Shown piece after piece: positions 1-8,096 of a DNA stretch of 64,000 bases (position 1 is its first letter; each line of letters begins with the position of its first letter). Both the position numbers and the translations under genes were made by a program. This stretch comes from Paraliobacillus quinghaiensis (lineage in GTDB: Bacteria; Bacillota; Bacilli; Bacillales; Amphibacillaceae). The stretch spans positions 1-64,000 of the forward strand of contig NZ_QJSH01000006.1 in assembly GCF_003426025.1 (NCBI RefSeq), read 5' to 3'. Below the pieces are notes generated by a model, which was given only the letters and a program-made list of their open reading frames with translations, did no database searches and had not been told where the DNA came from.

Positions 1-41
1 GAGTAACTAGGAACTTATAATTTAGTACATATCTTTAGATG

Positions 42-126
42 GAACGCGGAGTGCTGGGAAACTAGCACGCTCCGTGTGGAGCAGGGGAAAAGCTGGAGAT
101 AACCTCAAATGCTTACCTATTGCTGA
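42..126 (+). ncRNA. 3' end of a group II intron (domains 5 and 6)
   Basis: Positions 42-78 fold as a group II domain 5. A lower stem (GGAG with CTCC) and an upper stem (TGCT with AGCA) are closed by a GGAAAC-type tetraloop, with a two-base CG bulge on the 3' side, and a CGC triad stands at the foot. Downstream, 79-126 (starting GTGTGGAGCAGGGG and ending near CCTATTGCTGAC) matches my memory of domain 6 and the 3' end of bacterial introns of this class. The reverse transcriptase part would lie before the window. The exact 3' splice point is not certain. Confidence 0.6.
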
Positions 127-161
127 CGATTGTTTAAGAAGACATTTTAAAATTTAGATAG

Positions 162-914
162 ATGGGTGTGATTAGTACGGGGACTAATATCGCAATTATT
201 ACTGATATTCATGGGAATAGTTCTGCATTAAAAGCTGTTTTAAATAGTATTGATAAAAATAAGCAAATAGAGCATATTTATTGTCTCGGTGACTTAATAG
301 GTATTGGTCATGAAACAAATGAAGTTTTAGAATTATTGCTTTCCCGTAAAGAAATCTCTTTTGTGACGGGAAATCATGACGAAGCTGTTTTGAAAATTAT
401 TGAGGGAAAAGAAACAAACAGTGTTGGGGAGGAAAGGGTGCATCATGAATGGGTTGCATCAAGATTGGATGAAAAATTTATTCCCTTTTTGAAAAGTATT
501 CCAAAGAAACAATGTGAGAGAATAAATGGAAAAGACTTTTTGTTTTTACATTATCACCTAAATGAGAAAGATGAATTTTTATCAATTGATAATGAACCTA
601 ATGTTAATAAACTTGACAAATTTTATGAAACCTCCAAAGCAGATGTTATCTGTTTCGGGCATCATCATATTGTTCATCATTTTAAATCAAAGGAAAAACT
701 TTACCTTAATCCAAGTTCATTGGGATGTAGTTACAAACCTCTTGCTCCATATGCTGAAATGCATATTGGGGATTCAGGTCAAATAGACGTTGCTTTTATT
801 GAAGTTCCTTATGATAACAAGGAATTTTTACTATCATATCAGAAGCTAAATGTTCCTGCTAAAGATTTTATTTTAAAGATTTTTCATGGTGAACAGCATT
901 TAGATTATATTTAA
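162..914 (+). CDS. calcineurin-like metallophosphoesterase
   Basis: This 250-residue protein carries the full metal-binding set of the calcineurin-like phosphoesterase family: DIHGN at 15-19, GD at 43-44, GNHD at 70-73, histidines near 130-132 and GHHH at 166-169. The family hydrolyses phosphomono- or diesters with a two-metal centre; the substrate here is unknown. There is no signal peptide, so it should be cytosolic. The start is doubtful: no good Shine-Dalgarno precedes ATG 162 or GTG 168, and relatives usually begin about eight residues later (at IAIITDIHGN). The group II intron remnant ends just upstream, so the original 5' end may have been altered. No partner gene is evident. Confidence 0.8.
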   Translation: MGVISTGTNIAIITDIHGNSSALKAVLNSIDKNKQIEHIYCLGDLIGIGHETNEVLELLLSRKEISFVTGNHDEAVLKIIEGKETNSVGEERVHHEWVASRLDEKFIPFLKSIPKKQCERINGKDFLFLHYHLNEKDEFLSIDNEPNVNKLDKFYETSKADVICFGHHHIVHHFKSKEKLYLNPSSLGCSYKPLAPYAEMHIGDSGQIDVAFIEVPYDNKEFLLSYQKLNVPAKDFILKIFHGEQHLDYI

Positions 915-1041
915 TTCCTTATTACGCTAACGGGAGCTTATTTTCAATAAGGATTTGCACCCTTGTTCAATTAAATGGCAGTTTAGTTGAAGAGTATTAA
1001 GAAGGAATAAACAAACTTAATTTTATTGGGGGAATGTCGAG

Positions 1042-1833
1042 GTGATGAATTATTTTAAAGATGTAAATCCAAATTGGATTGATGAAAGCTTTGATTTGCG
1101 TAAAAGAGAAGACCCTGATGCTAAATCAAAAAAGTTATATGAGGATTTAGTAAAATGGTTGTTGGATAAGAAGGAACTCCCTAATGGAAATATAATTAAA
1201 GTAGAAGACGAGGTTGTTTGGATAGATAAATATGGAACCTATGAAGTACGTATTGAGATTTTGAATGGGGGAAAGTCACTTTATCGAGTTGGATTGGGTT
1301 CGGATTATATTGGTGCGTCAGTATATTGGGCGATAAAAGCTAAGATTGGGAAAGAAGAAATTGTTGATTTTTTGAAAATATCGCGAACAATAGGTGGGCA
1401 TATGTTTTTTCCAAGATGGATAAAGGATTATACAACAACTAATAATGAATTTCACCACAGTTTATCTATTAATAAAGCTAAAGGTGGTCGAAATGATTTT
1501 TATGATAGATTTGATTTGTTTTTATTCGATTTGAATTCTTGGTATTTAGGAAAGGAATCCAAATTGAAAGATGTTTATGATAAAAATAAGATTTGGTTAA
1601 ATCAATTTGAGACTTTCCCCCAATTTATAAGTTTTTTTAAATTGGATGGTTTTACAAATGGTAATAAAAATGAAAATAAGATTTTAATTAAAAATCTGTT
1701 AACGTTTAATCCTGAAAAAAAAATAATTGCTTATTTGGATAATAATAATTCAACAATTCCTACTGAAAAGGTTGCTTACATAGATTATGCCAGACACTCT
1801 AATAGCGTAATATTACTTAGAAATAATAAGTAA
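1042..1833 (+). CDS. protein of unknown function, about 263 residues
   Basis: I do not recognise this protein firmly. It is soluble, charged and rich in Asn and Lys, with no signal peptide or membrane segment. A central block contains GGHMFFPRW (about 117-125), then INKAKGGRNDFYDRFDLFLFD (about 143-163, quoted only as a landmark). This recalls a Firmicutes family annotated DUF6994 with a similar YDRFDL block; that match is from memory and unverified. The start is GTG 1042 or ATG 1045, with GGGGG about ten bases upstream. Codon use is very AT-rich, like the surrounding accessory genes. Confidence 0.6.
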   Translation: MMNYFKDVNPNWIDESFDLRKREDPDAKSKKLYEDLVKWLLDKKELPNGNIIKVEDEVVWIDKYGTYEVRIEILNGGKSLYRVGLGSDYIGASVYWAIKAKIGKEEIVDFLKISRTIGGHMFFPRWIKDYTTTNNEFHHSLSINKAKGGRNDFYDRFDLFLFDLNSWYLGKESKLKDVYDKNKIWLNQFETFPQFISFFKLDGFTNGNKNENKILIKNLLTFNPEKKIIAYLDNNNSTIPTEKVAYIDYARHSNSVILLRNNK

Positions 1834-1955
1834 TAGCAATTTTATTTAGTGTGATTGCAGTGCTAATCTACATTAGTGGGTACATTTTTTATGATTTGTT
1901 GCAGGAAAATGCTTCCTTTTGTCGAAGTGTTTCGATGAGAGGGAGGTGAAACAAA

Positions 1956-2513
1956 ATGGAAAAGTCACTAACAAAGAAAGAACGTCTAATATTAGCTAAT
2001 CAATACGAAATATTATCTAAACTTACTGAAGATGAATACGAAAAAAAACAATACGAGAATATACGCGATGCTTTTCGTGAAGGTTTCACTTGGGGATATA
2101 GCTTAGCGACAGATGGTTTATCTGAAGAGGTAACCGGCCAAGAATGTTGTTTTGTACTTGATGTTCTTGACATGTACAGCTCTTTATATTTTTCAAGAGA
2201 AAAAAGCAAAGAAGCTAAGGATGCTATAAATGAAAAAGAAGTATTGTTTGTAGGATTTGATTTAAATGATCTTCAAGAATGTAGATATTTTTCATTTTAT
2301 AAATTTTTAGTAGAGGATCTTGGCAGGTTTAATGAATACAAAGAGTGGATGGATATCGGTAAAATAGAAGGTTTTAATTCTCACGGTTCAGGTCCATCTA
2401 TGGAAAAATTATTGCGAATGATACAAAAAGAAAAAGAACTAAAGCGTATTAGACATGAAAGACACGACTTATATTTTACGAAAGAAGAAATACAAGAGAT
2501 CTTGAATGCATAA
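1956..2513 (+). CDS. YfbU family protein
   Basis: The 185-residue sequence follows Escherichia coli YfbU along its length. It opens with TKKERLILANQYEILSKL (compare TNAQRLILSNQYKMM in YfbU), continues with VLDVLDMYSSL, then FVGFD with an RYFSFYKFLVEDLGRF block, and ends with a KEEIQEILNA-like tail. The family is widespread in bacteria and phage-bearing regions and has no settled biochemical function. The start ATG sits behind GGGAGGTG. It is the last intact gene before a stretch of broken phage genes, and a strong terminator follows its stop codon directly. Confidence 0.8.
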   Translation: MEKSLTKKERLILANQYEILSKLTEDEYEKKQYENIRDAFREGFTWGYSLATDGLSEEVTGQECCFVLDVLDMYSSLYFSREKSKEAKDAINEKEVLFVGFDLNDLQECRYFSFYKFLVEDLGRFNEYKEWMDIGKIEGFNSHGSGPSMEKLLRMIQKEKELKRIRHERHDLYFTKEEIQEILNA

Positions 2514-2544
2514 AAAGAAGCACCAATCGTGGTGCTTCTTTTAT
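2514..2544 (+). terminator. intrinsic terminator after the YfbU-family gene
   Basis: An 11-bp perfect stem (AAAGAAGCACC at 2514-2524 with GGTGCTTCTTT at 2531-2541), a six-base loop and a T-rich tail start right at the stop codon. Confidence 0.85.
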
Positions 2545-2669
2545 TTATGGGATACGTGAAGGGAATCGTAGCAATAGGCGGGGGTTGCTACATAATGTCG
2601 AAATAAACCACTTCTAAGCAGGAAAATTATTCTATAAGTTAGAATATAAAGTTAAGGGAGTGGATATTG

Positions 2670-2981
2670 ATGACTAACACAATTTACTGTAAATTAGCTA
2701 TTTTTGTTTTAGGTACAATAGGTGCTTTGGGAATTATAGGATCATTTGATTGGGATACTTGAAATGAATTTAATGAGCACAAAAATCTTTATGAAGCAGA
2801 AATTGAAATGTTAAAGCCACAATTAACAGATATGTGGATTAGGGCACTAAATCCTTTTGTAGGAAGTTTGGTACTAGGATCTGTACTAATGGCGCTAGGT
2901 AAAATTGTCGAGGTATTAGAAGATCAACTTAAAGCAACAAAAAATCTTCAAAAAACATTAAAAGATATAACATCCAAATAG
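2670..2981 (+). pseudogene. broken small membrane-protein gene (internal stop)
   Basis: An ATG at 2670 behind AAGGGAG opens a frame of 103 codons that is interrupted by TGA at 2760-2762 and then runs on to TAG at 2979-2981. The first part is hydrophobic (LAIFVLGTIGALGIIGSF), giving one membrane segment. The second part has another hydrophobic stretch around ALNPFVGSLVLGSVLMALG and a charged C-terminus. The size and the neighbouring phage remnants suggest a small prophage membrane protein, but I cannot name it. A weak hairpin with a T-run overlaps the stop. A sequencing error at 2760 is the alternative. Confidence 0.5.
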
Positions 2982-3009
2982 GGTGTCTTTTTTATATGGA
3001 GTTGAATAA

Positions 3010-3332
3010 ATGGAACTTCAAAAGATTATGTAGCTGATCAAAGAAGATAAACTCATTAAGTTTTATCAATGTAAGGCTTGGTATGGTAAAGATGGAATAT
3101 GGATTAAAGCTTTAGAACGAGATAATTACGAATGCCAGGAGTGCAAACGAGAAGGTAAAGTTAGTTCAGCACAAAACGTTCACCATCTTAAAGAGTTAAG
3201 ACACATCCAGAGTTAGCATTGGTATTAGATAACACAGAGTCTGTTTGTATTAGTTGTCATAATCATGAACACAAGCGCTTGGATAAATACATACGTAAGA
3301 AAAAAACAAAATGGAATGATGAGAGGTGGTGA
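3010..3332 (+). pseudogene. phage HNH endonuclease, frameshifted
   Basis: The translation shows the pattern of phage HNH nucleases. It has ALERDNYECQECKREGKV followed by NVHHLKEL, which carries the first Cys pair and the HH of the fold. After a one-base frameshift near 3202 comes HPELALVLDN, VCISCHNHEH (second Cys pair and the N/H end of HNH) and a basic tail ending NDERW at 3330-3332. A TAG at codon 8 (3031-3033) also breaks the frame. Such genes normally stand next to phage packaging genes. Here it is a dead remnant that marks this region as a decayed prophage. Confidence 0.75.
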
Positions 3333-3338
3333 ATAGCT

Positions 3339-3538
3339 ATGCTTGATTTAAGACAAAGATTTTTGGAAGAAGGATTTGGCAAATATATTGGAACACCAGT
3401 GAAAAACATTGATTTAGTTTTTACGGCTGTAAAACTTCCAAACGGAGCTATTGAAACTATAACTAACTATCAAGGTATTGAACAAAGTTAGAGTACTTAC
3501 GAGATGCTTATGACGATATGTTTTGTCTGAAAGCTAAC
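3339..3538 (+). pseudogene. remnant of a small phage protein
   Basis: An ATG at 3339, just after the HNH remnant, opens 50 codons (starting MLDLRQRFLEEGFG, with a TPVKNIDLVFTAVKLPNG core) ending at TAG 3489-3491. Shifting the frame by one base continues a plausible protein, EYLRDAYDDMFCLKAN, up to about 3538. I read this as one small phage gene of about 65 codons broken by a frameshift near its end. Its function is unknown. Confidence 0.5.
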
Positions 3539-3539
3539 A

Positions 3540-3684
3540 TTATTTCTGCATCGATATTTCCGATTCCCTCTGGCCAGCGTAACTGTCTTCCTATGTGTTC
3601 AGCCATTAACCGCATTAACTAGCGTCCAGCATCGTAAAAGTACACTTTAATCACAATCACTTTACCATTGTTTGTTACGTCCAT
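3540..3684 (-). pseudogene. short broken reading frame on the minus strand
   Basis: Reading leftwards from ATG 3684 gives MDVTNNGKVIVIKVYFYDAGR and then TAG at 3619-3621. In the same direction a further 20 or so residues (RLMAEHIGRQLRWPEG) look protein-like before the sequence is lost. A Shine-Dalgarno-like GGAAGAGG precedes the ATG. I do not recognise a family. It is most likely the N-terminal fragment of a mobile-element gene. Confidence 0.35.
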
Positions 3685-3753
3685 TTTAACCTCTTCCTTG
3701 AATAAAATCTTTAAACGTTAAATTTTATTTTTTTGTGATCTTTTATTATAAGA

Positions 3754-3791
3754 TGCTCATGTTTTGCTCATGTTTATGTTTGAAATGAGCA
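3754..3791. repeat. integrase arm-type repeats (inferred)
   Basis: TGCTCATG occurs at 3754-3761 and again at 3765-3772, exactly 11 bp apart, and its inverse (ATGAGCA) at 3785-3791. Direct repeats at one helical turn beside an attachment core are typical arm sites for tyrosine integrases. The groEL-tail core begins 84 bp downstream. No integrase gene is present in the window. Confidence 0.5.
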
Positions 3792-3874
3792 ATCTGTAAT
3801 GAATTCATAAAGATAGAAGTATTGTTCTTATAGGCTTTTTAGAACATATTTTTATATATTTCCCCCATTATTAC

Positions 3875-3892
3875 ACGGGCGGCATGATGTAA
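3875..3892 (+). other. attachment-like core: copy of the 3' end of groEL
   Basis: The 18 bases ACGGGCGGCATGATGTAA read as T-G-G-M-M-stop, the usual C-terminus of GroEL, but no groEL body lies upstream. The identical 18-mer recurs at 24363-24380. An orphan gene tail beside arm-like repeats is what insertion of a genomic island into the 3' end of a host gene leaves behind. Confidence 0.6.
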
Positions 3893-3906
3893 GTTTAGGA
3901 AGCGGA

Positions 3907-4006
3907 AAGGGCTTGTCAGGCGCGACACGCATAAGCAGAGCGCCGTAAATGACCTTTACTTTGGTCATTGAAGGTGAACTGCTTATGACGTGAGCGACTA
4001 GCCCTT
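3907..4006. repeat. 100-bp nested inverted repeat
   Basis: Three pairs of arms nest around one centre: AAGGGCT 3907-3913 with AGCCCTT 4000-4006, CATAAGCAG 3930-3938 with CTGCTTATG 3979-3987, and AATGACC 3948-3954 with GGTCATT 3963-3969. The segment is clearly more GC-rich than its surroundings. It could be a structured RNA, a transfer or replication origin, or an integration-module hairpin. There is no T-run directly after the outer arm, so it is not a simple terminator. Confidence 0.6.
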
Positions 4007-4024
4007 ATAACTAGACTGTCGTTC

Positions 4025-4136
4025 AAACCCCTTGATAAGTAAGGGTTTTATGTAAGACTAGATTGAAATGCTAACATTGAGTTTTTCTGGAGGCTTCTCA
4101 TTAGTTCACTGAACTTTTGGGAAGCTTCTTTTTATA
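4025..4136 (+). repeat. groEL-downstream-like segment with terminator (copy 1)
   Basis: CTTGATAAGTAAGGGTTTTATGTA at 4031-4054 and an imperfect GGCTTCTC / GGGAAGCTTC hairpin with T-run at 4091-4136 match, in the same order, a segment at 38489-38590. The simplest reading is that both copies derive from the sequence just after groEL, including its terminator. Confidence 0.5.
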
Positions 4137-4176
4137 TTTATTTAATTAAATGGAAAGAAAGGGCAGGTTTAAATTA

Positions 4177-4311
4177 ATGAGGATGGGTAAAAAGTTATTC
4201 CAAGACTTTCTTATTAGCTTCAAAAAAGTTAAACAAGAGTCAACAGTTGATAATAGCCCTGTAGATGTGTTAAAGCTTCGTTATGTACAAGGAGAAATGA
4301 ACAAATTTTAA
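4177..4311 (+). pseudogene. truncated SHOCT-protein gene
   Basis: The 44 codons from ATG 4177 match residues 25-70 of the intact SHOCT protein encoded at 32050-32280, including the VLKLRYVQGE motif. The N-terminal membrane helix is missing. A 13-base deletion after GGAGAAAT removes the end of the SHOCT hairpin and shifts the frame to a TAA at 4309-4311. A copy of the same terminator (about 4326-4362) follows. It is not expected to make a working protein. Confidence 0.75.
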
Positions 4312-4456
4312 AGAACTTATAGGTGAAAAAGTCGTCTGATTTATTTCAGCGGTTTTTTGATTTGATAATGTCTCTCAAAAGTCTCTGTCTAAATCGTCGT
4401 TTCTAAAGAGCTTACAACATATGAGACCAATATAAAGTAATTTTACGTCACACTAT

Positions 4457-5071
4457 TCAGTCATGTTCATAATCCTTTAAGTCTTTAAGTGGGTTGGAAA
4501 AGTCATGGTTCTCCTCTCCATGACCATCATGTTGATTAACATTGTCTCTAGGGAATACTGGTCCTAGTTGATTAAAAGTAACAAAAAAGGTAACTATTAA
4601 AATGGCCATTACCACGTGATTGTGCAGAATAGATTTATGGTTGATACCTAGTTCTTGATTTAGAATATAAAATACAATTAAGAGAGTAAATACAAATAAC
4701 AAGAACATGAGCTTAACTAATATGTCTCTATAATCAGATAACACCATTACTCCTAGCATTGCTCCCATCATTCCACCCATTGCACCGGAAAGTAGCCCAT
4801 CTAAAACCGCCATCATACTTATAGTTAACCCGGGTAATACACCCGCAATAATACCTATTAACATTCCAAGTACAGTCGATGTAAATATATTGCTAGAATA
4901 ATTTATTCCAAATATTATTCCAATTATTATTCCTATACTCATTCCTAATGCCATCGAAATCATCATGCCCGTCATACAAGTGATTCTCTTTCTATGTTTA
5001 ATTGTTTTTAACAAAAATATCAGATAAAGAACAGATATTGTTAGTAACATAACTGTTAAAGAAGTAGTCAA
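4457..5071 (-). CDS. glycine-zipper membrane protein (copy 1)
   Basis: This 204-residue protein of unknown function is very hydrophobic, with about five to six membrane helices. Helices 2-4 are rich in small-residue zippers, such as GMSIGIIIGIIFG, GMLIGIIAGVLPG and GAMGGMMGAMLGVM, which favour tight helix packing. The soluble C-terminus ends with HDGHGEENH, a His/Asp/Glu cluster that could bind metal, followed by LKDLKDYEHD. A near-identical protein is encoded at 32412-33026, inside the same direct repeat. Its setting among copper genes suggests a role in metal stress, but nothing proves it. The start has GGAGGGA upstream on the minus strand. Confidence 0.7.
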   Translation of the reverse strand: MTTSLTVMLLTISVLYLIFLLKTIKHRKRITCMTGMMISMALGMSIGIIIGIIFGINYSSNIFTSTVLGMLIGIIAGVLPGLTISMMAVLDGLLSGAMGGMMGAMLGVMVLSDYRDILVKLMFLLFVFTLLIVFYILNQELGINHKSILHNHVVMAILIVTFFVTFNQLGPVFPRDNVNQHDGHGEENHDFSNPLKDLKDYEHD

Positions 5072-5312
5072 TTAAATCCCTCCTAACCTTGTCCATTAAT
5101 ATATGTTGGTCTGTATTTAGATATGATTGGAATTAATTAAGTATTTTATTTATAACTGTATTTTCTTTTAAAGTTGATAATTACCAATTGCACAAATGCT
5201 GATAGCCTATTTTAGGTTTTTACACATGAAAATAAATTACAATTGAATAAAATATGTATAAAATTCTAGTTCCAGTAAAAAATAGAGTTATAGATTAATA
5301 GGAGGTGTCCGC

Positions 5313-6086
5313 ATGATAAAAAAACTTAACATGAAAAATTGGATAGTTGTTTTTATTTCTATGTTAATACTAATTTGTTTCTATGGAGATAATAAAGTAA
5401 ATGCTGAAGAATATAAACAAGATGGATTATTACTATTAGATGCATTTGAAGGCAGCAACATTAAAGTAGATAAAACCATTTTGAATTATAATGATGTTCT
5501 TAAAACTTATAATCAATATAGTGAATTAACAGGATTGAAAACAGAATTGGAGAGACTCTTTTCAATAGATTTAATTTTAACCTCTGAGACTGATAACAGA
5601 GAGGTAGTTAAATACGAAGGAAAAATTAATATTAAAAACTTACCAGAAACAGCTATACAAGTGGGTTTAGTTGGAGTTTATCATGAAAATGACACATATC
5701 AGGCGCATATTATTATCTTTTTAATGAGTGATCATTCAAATAAGGAAACGTACATTAGAAGCTTTAATTATTTAATGAACAGACTAAAAAAAATAACTAT
5801 TGAACCTGAAATACAAGTGAATATACAAGGTGCCATTAATAAAAATTTGAATCACAAACAACAAGAAAACGTAATGCAAGGTATATTTGAGCAATTAGGT
5901 GGAACTACTGCATCTGGAGGAGTGAAAGAAAAGAATATGATAAGTCTTACTGGATATTCTAGTCAACTTCATTCTAAAATACAAAGTAATGAGCCAATAA
6001 ATATACAAATTGCAAGTCGTTATTCGTCATGGAACGATAGAACAACTTTCACCATAGGTTCACCAATTATTTCAGCTGAATATTAA
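5313..6086 (+). CDS. YwmB-family secreted protein
   Basis: The 257-residue protein has an N-terminal signal segment (residues 8-30, ending near VNA-EE) and then the fold of the Bacillus YwmB family (Pfam PF08680, DUF1779). The family signature is clear in the second half: a QGAINKNLNHKQQENV block, then QLGGTT, LTGYSS, and the C-terminal NIQIASRYSSWNDRTTFTIG with a final SPIISAEY. YwmB proteins are of unknown function and are usually single-copy next to murA/spoIID genes. A copy beside a second lgt and a sortase in a metal island is unusual. The start ATG follows TAGGAGGTG. Confidence 0.8.
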   Translation: MIKKLNMKNWIVVFISMLILICFYGDNKVNAEEYKQDGLLLLDAFEGSNIKVDKTILNYNDVLKTYNQYSELTGLKTELERLFSIDLILTSETDNREVVKYEGKINIKNLPETAIQVGLVGVYHENDTYQAHIIIFLMSDHSNKETYIRSFNYLMNRLKKITIEPEIQVNIQGAINKNLNHKQQENVMQGIFEQLGGTTASGGVKEKNMISLTGYSSQLHSKIQSNEPINIQIASRYSSWNDRTTFTIGSPIISAEY

Positions 6087-6153
6087 TGGTTTTGCTGCCT
6101 CTTTTAACATTCGTTTTATTAGAGAATAATTAAATTTTAAAATGCATAGAATC

Positions 6154-6182
6154 TTGACAATTATAGAGTATTATTCTAATAA
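6154..6182 (+). promoter_or_regulatory. sigma-A type promoter for lgt
   Basis: TTGACA (6154-6159), a 17-bp spacer, then TAATAA (6177-6182) form a near-consensus promoter 50 bp before the lgt start. Confidence 0.65.
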
Positions 6183-6231
6183 ACTAGTGAAATTTTATAT
6201 GAACTAGAAAAATTAGAAGCGAGGGTAAAAG

Positions 6232-7065
6232 TTGAAACCATTAATTAGTTTAGGACCATTTAACCTTTATTTTTTTGGATTCATGATAGCTATAGGCGCG
6301 GCAGTCGGTATATTCTTATTTATTAGAGAAGCAAAAAAACAAGGGATGAATCATAATCAATTATTAGATGTTGCAATTTATTCCTTGATAGGTGGGGTAG
6401 TCGGAGCAAGATTAATTTTTGTTCTTATTTATAATCCCTCTTTCTACTTCTCAAATCCATTAGAAATATTTTTTGTTCACAATGGTGGACTTTCAATTCA
6501 TGGAGGATTATTAGGTGGATTATTGACAGGTTACTTACTCCTAAAACACTATAAAATTCCTATTTGGAAAACACTAGATTTAGTTGCTCCTTTTCTTATA
6601 TTAGCACAAGGAATAGCTAGAATAGGATGTGATGTGTTTGGAGGTCCAATCTCATCAAGTTTACCTTGGGGGATGGATGTAAATGATCAATATTTACATC
6701 CGGCTCAAGCGTATGAGTTTATACTGGATTACATATTATTTGGGTATTTATGGTTGAGATTAAAACGTGTTACGTATACAGGTCAGGTATTTCTACACTA
6801 CATAATAGGTTATATGATTATTAGAGCAATTGTAGAATTTTCAAGGATTAATCCGGTGGTTTATGGTCCATTTACTGTAAGTCATCTTATGAGCCTATTA
6901 GGAATAATTATTGGAATTATTTTAATCAAGTTTCGTAAAAAATCAGGGTTGATAAAAAAACAGGAGTTAATTAACTTAAAGCAAAGTGATTTTATAAAGA
7001 TTACTTTAATCGTACTGGCTTTAATAGCAGCATCAATACTTATCTATAATGGTGTACAGGGCTAA
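6232..7065 (+). CDS. lgt: prolipoprotein diacylglyceryl transferase (second-type Lgt)
   Basis: Lgt moves diacylglycerol from phosphatidylglycerol to the lipobox cysteine of prelipoproteins in the membrane. This 277-residue protein has seven or so membrane helices, the GGLSIHGGLLGG motif with its essential His (about 84-95), and the Arg-containing ARIG motif (about 125). It ends with the IIRAIVEFSR motif that holds conserved Glu and Arg. Odd: the usual RIGNFxN signature reads RIGCDVFG, so the conserved Asn is replaced by Cys. As far as I recall, variants like this accompany copper genes on Gram-positive plasmids and islands (Lgt2). The start is TTG 6232 behind GCGAGGG. A sortase gene follows 39 bp downstream, probably in the same operon. 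Confidence 0.9.
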   Translation: MKPLISLGPFNLYFFGFMIAIGAAVGIFLFIREAKKQGMNHNQLLDVAIYSLIGGVVGARLIFVLIYNPSFYFSNPLEIFFVHNGGLSIHGGLLGGLLTGYLLLKHYKIPIWKTLDLVAPFLILAQGIARIGCDVFGGPISSSLPWGMDVNDQYLHPAQAYEFILDYILFGYLWLRLKRVTYTGQVFLHYIIGYMIIRAIVEFSRINPVVYGPFTVSHLMSLLGIIIGIILIKFRKKSGLIKKQELINLKQSDFIKITLIVLALIAASILIYNGVQG

Positions 7066-7104
7066 GTTACACTTCTATTAGTAAACAGAGTGAGGAGTGG
7101 AGAT

Positions 7105-7704
7105 TTGAGGAAAATAGCATTTTTGATAATGTTTGTTGGTATTATATTTTTGAGTATAGGTGGTTATCAGTTGATCAATATGAAAGTTGGTGAACAAGCA
7201 AGCTTACTTGAAGCAAAAAGTATTCTAGATAGTCAAACTCCTGTTGCTAATGTAGAAGATACTGAACTCCAAATTGATAAAGCTAAGTCTTTTGCTCCTG
7301 AACAAGGTGATACGGTGGGAATATTAGAGATTCCTAGCATAGATGCAGAATTTCCAATTATTGAGGGGACTGAAACGAAGCAGTTAGACAAAGGAGTTGG
7401 GCATTATATTAGTAGCGCATATCCAGAACAAAGCGACCAGATTGTATTGTCTGGGCATCGTGATACAGTTTTTCGTAATTTGGGAAAAGTAGAGATTGGT
7501 GAACAAATTGTAATTAAACTTCCATATGGAGAATTTACTTATGAGATGGTAGATTATCAAATTGTAGAAGCGGATGATCGCACGGTAATTAAGTCTACCG
7601 CACCAGAAGAAGTGTTAATCTTAACAACTTGTTATCCGTTTGGTTATGTTGGTGAAGCACCACAAAGATACATCTTAAATGCCAAGCCTTTGGTAGAAGG
7701 TTAA
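7105..7704 (+). CDS. class D sortase
   Basis: Sortases cut a C-terminal sorting motif and join the protein to cell-wall peptidoglycan. The protein has one N-terminal membrane anchor (residues 1-25) and an extracellular catalytic domain. The catalytic residues are visible: His in LSGHRDT, Cys in LTTCYPFG (about residue 175) and Arg in APQRYIL. The VGILEIPSIDAEFPIIEGT block is typical of class D (SrtD, YhcS-like) enzymes. An upstream GTG at 7090 is in frame, but GAGGAGTGG fits a TTG start at 7105 better. No LPxTG-type substrate is encoded nearby, so the substrate must be elsewhere. It shares the lgt transcription unit. Confidence 0.85.
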   Translation: MRKIAFLIMFVGIIFLSIGGYQLINMKVGEQASLLEAKSILDSQTPVANVEDTELQIDKAKSFAPEQGDTVGILEIPSIDAEFPIIEGTETKQLDKGVGHYISSAYPEQSDQIVLSGHRDTVFRNLGKVEIGEQIVIKLPYGEFTYEMVDYQIVEADDRTVIKSTAPEEVLILTTCYPFGYVGEAPQRYILNAKPLVEG

Positions 7705-8096
7705 CTGGTACATTATATCTTAAATATGAGATGAAAAGTGAATAGCGAACAATATCTTGTCCTCTATGGTCAAACTCAAGAAAGAGCGTAAATTTATGTT
7801 CTTTACAGTTTAACTTTAGGGGACTTTGTTCTCTTTTAGGATGAAGTATATTATTCTCTATGATTTATGCAGAGATAATTACATTGTAAGTATACATTGG
7901 TTGTATACTACTAATGTCCAAAATTCAAGGGATATGAAGGGAATACTGCAATAAATCGAAGAATTTGTATTAAATATTTTTACATATAGATTACAAATTA
8001 ACAAGCATATTACACTAACAAAACTTCATAGTTTTTGCACATTTCTAAGGTAATATCAGTAAATAGATATAAAAGCTAATTTAGAAAGGTGAAGTC
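7705..8096. promoter_or_regulatory. 392-bp intergenic region with a dyad
   Basis: No coding frame is convincing here. The one clear signal is an inverted repeat, AGTATAC (7889-7895) with GTATACT (7903-7909), seven bases apart, about 190 bp before the carboxypeptidase start. It may be an operator; the regulator is unknown. Confidence 0.35.

Larger units (their letters stand above)
4171..5128. repeat. 0.96-kb direct repeat, left copy
   Basis: This segment matches 32113-33083 along its whole length with scattered base changes and one 13-base deletion inside the SHOCT gene remnant. It carries that remnant, its terminator, and a complete membrane-protein gene on the minus strand. The match begins at AAATTAAT before the SHOCT codons and ends at the GATATGATT beyond the membrane-gene start. 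The right copy keeps the intact SHOCT gene, so the left copy is probably the derived one. Confidence 0.9.
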
